Below, piece by piece: positions 1-10,147 of a DNA stretch of 64,000 nt (positions are counted from its first letter, which is position 1; each line of letters starts with the position of its first letter). The notes below the pieces were generated by a model that was not told the DNA's origin, did not search any database, and saw only the letters and a program-made list of their open reading frames with translations. Position numbers and translations under genes: made by a program. Origin of the DNA: Flaccisagitta enflata (Eukaryota > Chaetognatha > Sagittoidea > Aphragmophora); contig OZ231127.1 of assembly GCA_965153355.1 (NCBI GenBank), positions 28,830,001 to 28,894,000 of the forward strand, read 5' to 3'.

Positions 1-413
1 CTGATGTGCTCAGATCCTTCATGTTTGTTGGCTAAATGCACCACTTTATAACAAAAGAAACTCCCTATAGAAATTCTTACTTATCAGGTCATTCAAAACA
101 TGGATCTTAGCTCACACAATCTTTTGTAGTGAAATATAGGGGAGAGAAACATGAGGAGGATAATCAAATCCTTCATGTGTATTTTTTATATGGTATGCAA
201 TAGGTCCAGGTTTTGTGTTTTATCATCACTTGAAAATTGTACAGAGTCCAATTTCCCCCTGAGCAACCAGGATAACTATTCAGCTAAGAGTGGTTCTTGC
301 TTGTATTCATCTCTATTTATGATCAATTTGACCCAAAGCAAGAGTTAGATATTGTGAGAGATAGTGAAAGCTTCAAAGGCTTTCATTCTTGATTCATATA
401 GGTCTAACACTTG

Positions 414-752
414 GTACACCCCGTAATCTGGGGTGAGATTAAACCCCAGGGGTCGCTGGGGGTTTAGCCCTAAGTAAACCGCAAGCAACCCAAGCTTGGG
501 GTTTGCTCAGGGTTGCTCTGGGTTTGCTCGGGGTTGCTTGAGGTGGCTTAGGGTTGCCTGGGGTTGCATTGTTAGAAACAACTCCACTATGATCAATAAC
601 AATAGTGCTTCACTGCATGACAAACAACAACATCAAACCAGAGCAAACCCCAGCAACCCTGAGCAACCCCAAGCAAAATCTGAGCAATTCCAAGCAACCT
701 CGGGGCTTCATCTCATTGCGTTACATTACAGATTATCTGGTGTGGTAACCCT
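414..752. repeat. Foldback repeat with inverted minisatellite arms
   Basis: The left arm (about 480-565) is a run of short GGGTTGCT/GGTTTGCTC-type units. The right arm (about 630-705) carries the same units as reverse complement (AGCAACCC, GAGCAAACC). They are separated by about 70 bp of unrelated sequence, so the region can fold back on itself. The outer edges contain AATCTG-like motifs in opposite orientation (CCCGTAATCTGGGG at about 420; CAGATTATCTGG at about 730), which may be degenerate termini. The 108-residue reading frame across the left arm is a by-product of the repeat. It is probably a non-autonomous foldback element; the family is unknown. Confidence 0.6.
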
Positions 753-759
753 GTCAAAA

Positions 760-1589
760 TTTCATATCACTAACTTCATAATTTTTCATTTAAATAGACT
801 TACAAAAATAATGAAATTCTGATTGTTTTAAAATTAGACATTTGCTTCATTCTGTTATATATGTTGTGAATTGATCAGAAATGATTTTATACATAACTAT
901 AACCAGAATAAACTCAAGATAAGTAAAATATAGATATCTATTAAAATGTCTTTTAAGATTTTATTAAAAATTATCTTTAAATTTTACAAAAAAAAAAACC
1001 TCAAAAATTTGAAAAAATTGCTAGTATCCAGCACTATCTAAAAAAATTTCATTCAGTATCTAGATTAGTAGCTGGTATCCCGATTATTTTTTTACTATTT
1101 AAAGTACCTCCGTTACTATCCAGATCTAGCTACTAACTATCCAACTTGGGGCCACTGATCCCAGTAGTCCAATGTCTTTTCTCACCAATGCGTTGGTGGG
1201 ATAGTTACGTCAAGAGCCGACGGCACATGGCTGGCAGCGCGTGTCCTTCAAGCTTTGTTGATGAAGAAATTCCGTTGAAGATTTTTTTGGGACTATTCAA
1301 TTATACAAGATCGATTCGACAAATTTTGGGATTGGAATGATCTACTCAATGTCTCTTGAGTCTGTCACATGAAGATTAACAAAAAAATTTGTTTTGGAAT
1401 AATTTTGCTAACAATACTGATCCAGAAACTAATGACTCTTAGTTAAATTAGAACGGCATGCCGCTGGAAGTGCGACAGTAACATTATCTACATTATGCAA
1501 ATCAACGTCTGGACGCAAATTCATTTGACCAGGATTATTGATGACAACGGTTGTGACCAAACACGACCAATCGACAAAATAGTAGCGTG

Positions 1590-1590
<1 letters not shown>
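760..1590. other. AT-rich stretch, no recognisable gene
   Basis: AT-rich sequence with short A/T runs. Around 1020-1145 the word TATCCAG recurs several times. A 64-codon frame at 1146-1340 has no family I recognise. No splice-consistent papilin exon was found here, although the next upstream papilin exon should encode the start of a TSP1 repeat and end in phase 0. Confidence 0.4.
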
Positions 1591-1591
<1 letters not shown>

Positions 1592-1661
<70 letters not shown>

Positions 1662-1696
1662 TGTGCGTGTGTGTGTGTGCGTGCGTGCGTGTGTGC

Positions 1697-1776
<80 letters not shown>

Positions 1777-1815
1777 GAGAGACAGAGACAGAAAGACGGA
1801 GACAGAGAGAGAGAC
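1592..1815. repeat. (GT)n-(GC)n-(GT)n followed by (GA)n
   Basis: About 125 bp of uninterrupted alternating purine-pyrimidine (GT units with a pure GC block near 1629-1645 and scattered GC units near 1665-1697) passes directly into (GA)n at about 1717-1768 and degenerate GACA/GAGA units. The first half has strong Z-DNA potential; the second is a homopurine tract. Confidence 0.95.
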
Positions 1816-2106
1816 ATAGAGAAATACTGTGAAAAAGAAAGAAAAAAAGAAGGATAGAAGGAAAGAGAGTGAAAGAGAAATGAAAGAATGAAAGAAAGAA
1901 GCATCACAGACAGACAGACTGGGATACTGTTAGATAGAGAGACGGATAGAGAGATAGACGGAGACATGGAAACAAAACAAAACAAAACGTTTAAGGTTTT
2001 TGTACTAATAGCAACCATTTATTTGGACTCTCATGAGATATCTCAGGGGTCTGTGTTGGTTGCTATATATTACATTAAAACAAAACAAAACAAAACAAAA
2101 CAAATC

Positions 2107-2187
2107 CAAAAGTGGAATCTGCTTCCTGCACCATCATTGGATTCTTTCAAGAACCGGCTTGACGAGAAGCTCTTAAAAAACACTTGA
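2107..2187 (+). pseudogene. C-terminal relic of a non-LTR retrotransposon reverse transcriptase
   Basis: In one frame the sequence reads KWNLLPAPSLDSFKNRLDE followed by KLLKNT and a stop. The WN-x-LP ... S-x-x-x-FK-x-x-LD pattern is typical of the extreme C-terminus of CR1/Rex/jockey-type non-LTR reverse transcriptases. Only this tail is visible: (AAAAC)n and GA-rich repeats lie immediately upstream, so the copy is 5'-truncated or the rest was lost. It lies about 300 bp before the first visible papilin exon, on the same strand, and is unlikely to belong to that gene. Confidence 0.5.
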
Positions 2188-2486
2188 TTGCCAGAGGCAG
2201 ATATGAGCTGACAGAGATGTAGGCCTGAGCCTAACATTTTACTCAAGTTGTTGGTAAAATGCAATACCAATGGATTGGAACGTTTGAATAGAACTATTTA
2301 CTAAACCTGTTTACTGGTAACACCGATACCAATAGACCTCGTAGAGATGGGAAACTGTATCGAGATGGTGATGGATACCATGAATGATGATATCGACAAA
2401 TGTGTACCGGGTCAACAAGCCAATGGCTTTCCTTTACCGGTGTTATTAAAGTTGAAGTTGAAAACAAATATTTCTCTTCATCTCAG

Positions 2487-3067
2487 GTTCGCACCGTATT
2501 TTGCGTGGTTTGGAAGGGCGGATTTTTCGAGCGAGTCGCCGACTCTTCCTGCGACCCAAAGAAGAAACTCGACTCCAAACGCGGCTGCTCCAAATCCGAT
2601 TGTCGAGGCGTTTGGGTCGCCGGTCCTTGGGAATCCTGCTCTATCAATTGCCGCGAAGATGGCGTAGGTAATGGCGAAATTAACGGCGAAATCGGAAAAG
2701 GCGTTCGGAAGAGAGTGGTTTTCTGTATGAGCGGCAGCGCGATTCGCCCAGATGGCGAATGCAACGCGGCGGCGAAACCCACCGATACCAAAGAATGTAG
2801 CGGCGACAAAAATGATATTCGCCCTTGCAACGGACGTAAGCTCAGCGACGAGCAAGGCCAAGAGACGGGAGTTGCCGATTGCGGCAACACCATTTACGGT
2901 TGCTGTTCGGATGGACGGACGCCGGCGCAAGGAAAGAACCATTTAGGATGTCCCTCGAGCGATCGAATCATTCCTCACGGCTGCGCCTTTTCCGAATGGG
3001 GATGCTGTTTCGACGATATCACCCCGGCTTTGGGACCGTTTAAACAAGGCTGCAAGAAGATCACTTG
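2487..3067 (+). CDS. Ppn: Papilin-like matrix protein, internal exon (TSP1 repeats and first YGCC-DG repeats)
   Basis: This exon starts after an acceptor (TCTTCATCTCAG) in phase 0 and ends before the consensus donor GTGAGT at 3068, leaving two bases (TG) of a split Cys codon. It encodes residues 1-194 of the visible protein. Residues 1-39 are the end of a thrombospondin type-1 repeat (RTVFC...C...GCSKSDC). Residues 43-114 are a second TSP1 (W-x-x-G-x-W-x-x-CS-x-x-C) enlarged by a Gly/Glu-rich insert (about 60-71). Then come two cysteine repeats, C132-C155 (IYGCCSDG) and C166-C189 (EWGCCFDD). Papilin is a secreted basement-membrane glycoprotein; its N-terminal TSP1/spacer cassette resembles non-catalytic ADAMTS regions. 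The signal peptide, first TSP1 and spacer are missing here and should lie upstream of the window. Reading frames on the opposite strand are shadows. Confidence 0.93.
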
Positions 3068-3422
3068 GTGAGTGTACAGTAAGATCCTTCTTTGTGCCTG
3101 TTGAGTCTGTTCATCCTTCTCCTTGTTTCTTTCCCATTTTTCCTCGTTTCCTCGTCTCTTCATATTGTGTGTTCATCTGTTTGTTTGTTGGTTTGTTTGT
3201 TTGTCTGTTTCTTGCTTCCTCTTTACTTTTTCTCTTTCTTTTTTTCTTTCATTTTTTCTTTCTTTCATTCATTCATTCATTCATTCATTCATTCATTCAT
3301 TCATTCATTTATTCATTCATTCGTTCGTTCGTTCGTTCGTTCGTTCGTTCATTCATTCATTCATTCATTCATTCATTCATTCATTCATTCATTCATTCAT
3401 TCATTTTCTTTCTTTCTTTCTT

Positions 3423-3497
<75 letters not shown>

Positions 3498-4438
3498 GTC
3501 TTCTTTGTTCGTTTGTTTTTTGTTTGTTCGTTTGTTTTTCTTTTTTCTTACTGTTTTACTTCTTTTCTATCTTTCCTTCTTTCTTTCTTTCTTTCTTTCT
3601 TTATTCCTTTCTTTGTTTCTTCCTTTTTTTGCTTCTCTTTTGCTCTCTTTCCCTTTTTCTCTCATTAATTCGTTCTCTCTTTAAATCTTTCTTTCTTTCT
3701 TTCTTTCTCTCTTTCTTTGTTTCTTTGTTTGTTTCTTTTGTTTGTTTCTTTTTTGTTTGTTTGTTTTCTTTTATCTTTCTTTTTCTTTCTTTTTTCTTTT
3801 GTTTTCTTTTTTTCGTTCTTTTCTTTCTTTTTTTCTTTCTGTTTTATTTCTTCGTTTTCATGTTTGGTTGTTTCATTTTTTCTTCCTTCCGTTTTTTCAT
3901 TCTTCCCTTCCTTTCCTTTTTTAAATTGTTTTATTCTTTTTTTTCTTTCTCATTCTATCCGGTTTCTTTCGTTTTTGTGCTTGCATTCTTTGAATTGTTG
4001 ATTCATTTATCCATTCGTCCATGCGTTCGTTCATTCATTGATTCACTAATTCAGTCATTCGTCAATCTAATCATTCATTCATTCATTCATTCATTCATTC
4101 ATTCATTCATTCATTCATTCATTCATTCATTCATTCATTCATTTACGCATTATGATTTCGCCAACATTTTCCTCCCAAAATGATAAATTGTCAAATTTTG
4201 TCCCTGATGAAATCAAAACACGCGCTATATGTTGTCACTCATCCGCTCTTGATATTATCGTCACTGCCAACTTGTTGAGGTGGCGTTTGGCATACCCTGT
4301 TAGTTTTGTCACAACTCGGAACGTCCTGATCATTCCCGGCCGCGCTGGTTTTACACTTTCTTTACGCTAGTTTTGCCGTTAAGAATGATTGCTGACAATT
4401 TCGTTATTCAATTCTTACCCTTCCTTCCTTTCCTAAAG
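3068..4438 (+). other. Papilin intron (phase 2), mostly tetranucleotide repeats
   Basis: It begins GTGAGT and ends in a pyrimidine-rich CCTTCCTTTCCTAAAG acceptor. Most of it is simple sequence: (ATTC)n at about 3263-3402 with an internal (GTTC)n block at 3321-3350, (TATC)n at about 3425-3460, (TTTC)n around 3403-3500 and 3560-3760, and a second (ATTC)n block at about 4069-4143. The long Phe/Ser/Leu/His-rich frames here are products of the repeats. About 4150-4420 is the only ordinary sequence and shows nothing recognisable. Confidence 0.9.
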
Positions 4439-6682
4439 CGATGACACTCCACACGGTTGTTGCTTGGACGAAAAGACCCCTGCTGGTCCAAATGGCACCG
4501 GCTGTCCACCGGTCATCTCCTGCCGGGAATCTCTTTGGGGTTGTTGTCCGGATGGAATCACGCCGGCAAATGGAGAAAACGGCGCCGGATGCGAGCGAAT
4601 CCCTCAACTCTCTTGTCAATACAGCATCTTTGGATGTTGCGCCGACGGGAAGACGGTCGCCGACGGGCCCGATGGATTCAACTGCCCCGAGTCGAAGACG
4701 GCAGGAAGTATAGGATATGGAGAAGATGAAGATGAGGAGGGATCCGGGGAAGTTGACAACGGCGTTGAGGAAGAAGAAGGAGAGGAAGGAGAGAGTTGCT
4801 CCAAAAGCATTTACGGTTGCTGTCCCGACGGCGTCCAGCCAGCGTGGGGACTGAACTTCTTAGGTTGCAGCGACTTTATTCCTCAAATCTTGCCCGTGGA
4901 AAGGATTCAAACGAAGCCGACTTTGACTCCAGTTGGCATTCCGATTTGCCAACAGGCGCTTTTCGGTTGTTGCAAAGATGGCCGCACGCTGGCTATTGGC
5001 CCAAATTTCATGGGCTGCCCCGCCGCTGATAGAGAAGAAGAAGAATCTGAAGAAACCGAAACAGACAACTTTTCTCACGAGGGCCTCATCACTCTAAGCA
5101 CTGTCTTTCCCTCGACCGAAAGTCCTCGAGGCGTGGAAACAACCACGCAAGAAGAGCCGCTCAAAATCAATCCCACTCCAACAACCATCGCGTCAACAAC
5201 ACCGTCACGTCCAAATTGCGCGGAAAGCGAGTTCCGTTGCTGCCCAGATGGCAAATCATTCGCCAAAGGTCCCAATTTCGAGGGTTGCAGAGATATCGCT
5301 CAAGGATTTTCTTGTGGCGAATCAGCTTACGGATGCTGCGAAGATGGCGTCACTCCAGCTTCCGGTCCGGGCTATGAAGGCTGCTCTTCTTCGCACCACA
5401 CTGACCAGCCGAGCACGACGTCAAAGGTCTGTTCCAAACCTCGAGAAACGGGTCCTGGACGTAATTTCAGCGTCCAGTGGTATTTTGACGTGGCTCTCGG
5501 GGGATGCCGGCGATTTTGGTACGGCGGTATAGGCGGCAACGACAACCGATTCGCCAGGGAAGAACTCTGCATCCAAAGATGTGTTGAGCCCAATGGACCG
5601 GGATTGTGCTTCTTACCCAAAGTGACGGGAAGATGCGGCGGTTCATTACCACGATATTACTACAACCACCAACTGAATCGATGCGAACCATTTCTCTTTG
5701 GCGGCTGCTTAGGAAACCGTAACAATTTCGAAACGGAAAAGGATTGTCAACTACGTTGTCAAACTCAGCAATACGAAAACGTTTGCTTACAACCGGCAGC
5801 TGCGGGGCCTTGCAAAGGCAATTTCCCAAGATGGTTCTTCAACAAAAACTTGAATCGATGCGAAAAGTTCACCTACGGCGGCTGCAAAGGCAATCAAAAC
5901 AACTTCCAATCCGCCGACGATTGCGAAAACAAATGCATCACCTCCAATCGCAATGTTATCTGTCATCTGCCCGTACGACGAGGTTCTTGTCGGGAGTCCA
6001 TCGATTCTTGGTATTTCGACTCCTCCACGGGCAGATGCACCCGATTCAGTTACACGGGCTGCGACGGCAATCAAAATCGTTTCGCCACTGAAACCCTCTG
6101 CCAAAACACGTGTGGTAAACTCAAACCGCTCAAGCATCAAGTTTGCCAACAAGATAAAGAAGAAGGCACCTGCTCTTCTTCCATCAAGAAATGGTATTTT
6201 GACAGAAAAGACAAGACCTGCAAGACTTTCTATTACACCGGGTGCGGCGGCAACGAGAATCAATTTACATCTGAACCGGAATGCCGGGAAACTTGCGGCG
6301 GCAAACCACCGACGGACATTTGCTCTCTCAACGCCGATCGCGGCTCTTGCTCCAATTGGAAGATTCATTACTACTACAATTCGACGGAGGCCGCGTGTCT
6401 GCCGTTTTATTACGGCGGCTGTCGCGGCAACGACAATCGTTTCGCCACCATCGAAGAATGCCACAAGTCGTGCGGGGCTAGAGGAAATAACGACGGCAAT
6501 GTCGACGCGGCACGGATGAGAGTGAAGCCGACGGCTGCATCTTCCTCCTCCTCATCGGTGCCCCCCGTCGTCGCGCCCTCTACGAATGACGCAGTCAAGA
6601 AGGCAGCGGCAAATTCTCTCTGCGGACTTGATCCAACGGGAATTAGATGTTCTGGAGGTTATCCTTCCCCTTCACCGAGATG
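4439..6682 (+). CDS. Ppn: Papilin-like matrix protein, large internal exon (YGCC-DG repeats and Kunitz 1-7)
   Basis: The first base completes a Cys codon split by the intron; the exon ends before GTAAGT at 6683 with the TG of a Trp codon. Seven cysteine repeats of the form C-x5-GCC-x-DG...GPN-x-x-GC are visible (first Cys at residues 194, 222, 253, 314, 364, 454 and 486); I believe these are called lagrin repeats in lacunin/papilin. An acidic linker (about 288-312) and a Thr/Pro/Ser-rich linker (about 405-453) are probably extended and O-glycosylated. Kunitz domains follow at residues 525-575, 584-634, 643-693, 702-752, 763-813 and 822-872, and the first part of a seventh from 922. P1-equivalent residues of Kunitz 2-7 are Gly, Lys, Arg, Ser, Ser and Ser, so only domains 3 and 4 look like inhibitors of trypsin-like proteases. 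Kunitz 1 lacks the second and fourth cysteines (Gly534, Ile558). A Ser/Pro/Ala linker (about 893-917) precedes Kunitz 7. Confidence 0.95.
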
Positions 6683-6687
6683 GTAAG

Positions 6688-6688
<1 letters not shown>
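6621..6688 (+). promoter_or_regulatory. Functional splice donor of papilin intron 2 (copy 1 of a repeated exon-end unit)
   Basis: The exon end reads Gly-Gly-Tyr-Pro-Ser-Pro-Ser-Pro-Arg-Trp with the Trp codon split (TG|GTAAGT at 6683). Splicing to 10148 rebuilds W-YYNY and completes a Kunitz domain, which supports this donor. The GTAAGT merges straight into a (GTT)n microsatellite. The same exon-end plus donor motif recurs three times in the intron. Confidence 0.85.
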
Positions 6689-6734
<46 letters not shown>

Positions 6735-6746
6735 ATTGTTATTGTT

Positions 6747-6827
<81 letters not shown>

Positions 6828-6828
6828 A

Positions 6829-6871
6829 CTCTGGACATGATATCTTTCGCCTGCGCCAAAATGGTAAGTTG
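6829..6871 (+). repeat. Exon-end/donor copy 2 with intact GTAAGT
   Basis: It matches the exon end at 6657-6690 through TATCTTTCGCCTGCGCC...ATG|GTAAGTTG. In the frame used by the exon it reads stop-Tyr-Leu-Ser-Pro-Ala-Pro-Lys-Trp, with the same split TG|G Trp codon. The donor GTAAGT at 6864-6869 is intact. There is no evident acceptor directly upstream. It could be a silent duplicate, a decoy donor or an alternative 5' splice site. Confidence 0.75.
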
Positions 6872-6968
6872 CTGCTGTTGTTGTTTTTTTTTGTTGTTGT
6901 TGTGGTTTTTATTGTTGCTATTGTTAGGGTGTTGTTGTTATTATGGTTGTTGTTGTTGATGTTGTTGC

Positions 6969-7203
<235 letters not shown>

Positions 7204-7226
7204 GGTGGTGGTGGTGGTGGTGGTGG

Positions 7227-7310
<84 letters not shown>

Positions 7311-7432
7311 CGTGGTTGTTGTTGATGTTTTTGTTGTTGCTATTTTTGTTGTTTTTTTATGTTGTTGTGGTTGCTGATGATGTGGCTTTTGTTGTTGTTT
7401 TTGTTTTTTGTGGTTATCATAGTTGATTTTGC

Positions 7433-7492
<60 letters not shown>

Positions 7493-7524
7493 AGTTGTTG
7501 ATGTTGATTTTGTTATTGTTTTGG

Positions 7525-7567
7525 CGCTGGATGATAACTTTCACCTGCCCGGAAATGGTAAGTTGGT
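7525..7567 (+). repeat. Exon-end/donor copy 3 with intact GTAAGT
   Basis: This carries the same motif (AACTTTCACCTGCCCGG...ATG|GTAAGTTG). The exon-phase reading is stop-Leu-Ser-Pro-Ala-Arg-Lys-Trp. The donor GTAAGT is at 7558-7563. It is preceded and followed by GTT-type repeats like the other copies. Confidence 0.7.
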
Positions 7568-7606
7568 TTTTGTTGGTTTTTGTTGCTTCTGTTGCTTCTG
7601 TTGTTT

Positions 7607-7650
<44 letters not shown>

Positions 7651-7681
7651 GATGATGTCGTTGTTGTTGTATTTGTTTCTC

Positions 7682-7720
7682 TTAAGGATATCCTTCACCT
7701 GTGCCAAGATGTTAAGTTGA
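7682..7720 (+). repeat. Exon-end copy 4 with altered donor (GTTAAG)
   Basis: GGATATCCTTCACCTGTGCC...ATG reads Gly-Tyr-Pro-Ser-Pro-Val-Pro-Arg-Trp in the exon phase, the closest peptide match to the real exon end, but the donor is GTTAAG. A pyrimidine-rich TTTGTTTCTCTTAAG precedes it and could serve as a weak acceptor. Another donor-like GTAAGA lies at 7726. Confidence 0.7.
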
Positions 7721-7890
7721 TGACGGTAAGATGATGATGATGTTAATATTGTTATTGCTGTTGTTGTTATTGTTGTTATTATTGATGTTTTTTTTTCGTT
7801 GTTATTGTTGTTTTCATTCTTGTGGTTGTTGTAGTAGTTGTGGTTGTTGTCGTTGTCTTTGTTGTTGTTGTTGTTTGTTTTTGGTTTTGG

Positions 7891-7931
<41 letters not shown>

Positions 7932-7940
7932 TGTTGTTGG

Positions 7941-8052
<112 letters not shown>

Positions 8053-8153
8053 GAAATTCAAATTCAAATTCATTCAGCTAGTAAAGGAAGGCAACACTGC
8101 CTGTTGACCTAGCATCAATAAGTCAAACATTCATCCTTTCACAAACACACCCA

Positions 8154-8156
<3 letters not shown>

Positions 8157-8221
<65 letters not shown>
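8157..8221. repeat. (GA)n followed by a family C terminus fragment
   Basis: Pure GA repeat followed at 8221-8242 by ACTTTTTTCCGGTCGGCCGCC, which matches the right end of the family C elements at 9621 and 48144. It may be a decayed third copy. Confidence 0.8.
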
Positions 8222-8225
<4 letters not shown>

Positions 8226-8377
8226 TTTTCCGGTCGGCCGCCAAACGAAAAAAAAAAACCCGAAAGAAACAAATATAGCAATTACAAGTATTGAGTGATG
8301 GCAAAAAAAAACCATTCTAATTGAATGTTGAAAATAAATAGCCGTAAATTGAGATTGAGTCATGCAGGGCCGTATGG

Positions 8378-8412
8378 CAAGGGGCCGCCAGGGCCGCCAT
8401 GGCGGCCCCTTG
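8378..8412. repeat. Perfect 12 bp GC-rich hairpin in papilin intron 2
   Basis: CAAGGGGCCGCC is followed after 11 bases by its exact reverse complement GGCGGCCCCTTG. It sits 18 bp before a 200 bp (AG)n tract. Role unknown; possibly a relic of a mobile-element terminus. Confidence 0.8.
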
Positions 8413-8427
8413 TTGGGACACACACCT

Positions 8428-8660
<233 letters not shown>

Positions 8661-9064
8661 GACAAAGCTTTCTTATACTGAAATGCACAAAGAATTACTG
8701 TTGTCTTTATATATACAGGCAAAAAATAGTTAGAATAATTAGAACACTAAGAAGTTGTTGTGACACAAATTGGAGGAGGCACCCCCAAAATCATAGGCTC
8801 CCATACGGCGCTGGAGTCATGGGTCAAAAGTCATATCATTGCGTTGAAGATTCGATATTGCATCAACCGATCTATTCAATTCAAAGTGGCTAGCTTTGCA
8901 GGGGCAGTCAAACAAACTGATAAACGCACAAACCCGTAAAGATACACATTCAAGCCGGTGGTGCAGACGTACGGACGAACGGACTGCTGCGCTACTGAAA
9001 ATACAAACGGGCAGACCGTCATTGTACGATTTAAAAGCACTTTTTTTTTCAAATTTCGATAGTT

Positions 9065-9632
<568 letters not shown>

Positions 9633-10066
9633 GGTCGGCGATTAGCCGCCTTTATTGGTATAGTAAAGTCAAGGTTTTTTTTTGGATAAATTATTGTAAT
9701 TATGGTAATTACTGTAATTAAAGAACTGTTATTCCAGTACAAAAAACAATAAACAATAAATACATTTACAATTTGTTTAGTAGAAAGAAGCAATTAAATC
9801 TGTTTGAAAACCAACACCGTTGGAACGCATTTCTCTTGAGGGGAGCCATCGTAATTCGATGTGTTGGCGACCCGTTCCGTGCAGGCGATAAGTGATGTGA
9901 CTTGCCGTTGCCTGACGGGCCCCGGTCTATTGTAGCAACTAAGAAGTCGTTAAAGCTGAGTTCAAATTATCCGACTGAATAAGCGTTAAATATGTTGGAC
10001 TTTGTTAGTGACCGTTCAAAAACATTCTTAACAACCAGACCAAGCAGAATATTTACATTTTTTTTG

Positions 10067-10068
<2 letters not shown>

Positions 10069-10122
<54 letters not shown>

Positions 10123-10147
10123 TTTCTCTCTCTCTGCACTCGCGCAG
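10069..10147 (+). promoter_or_regulatory. Acceptor of papilin intron 2 with a (TC)n polypyrimidine tract
   Basis: A (TC)n run (about 10069-10135) ends 12 bp before the CAG acceptor (AG at 10146-10147). The microsatellite appears to be the polypyrimidine tract of this splice site. Its length is likely polymorphic. Confidence 0.85.

Noticed and set aside
3092-4183. 363-codon Phe/Ser/Leu/His-rich frame in papilin intron 1
   Set aside because: It is translation of TTTC/ATTC/GTTC repeats, sits between consensus splice sites and has no domain.
5787-6464. 225-codon minus-strand frame inside a papilin exon, and similar ones at 11172-11969
   Set aside because: Antisense shadow of the cysteine-rich coding exon; composition mirrors the sense codons and no independent domain is visible.
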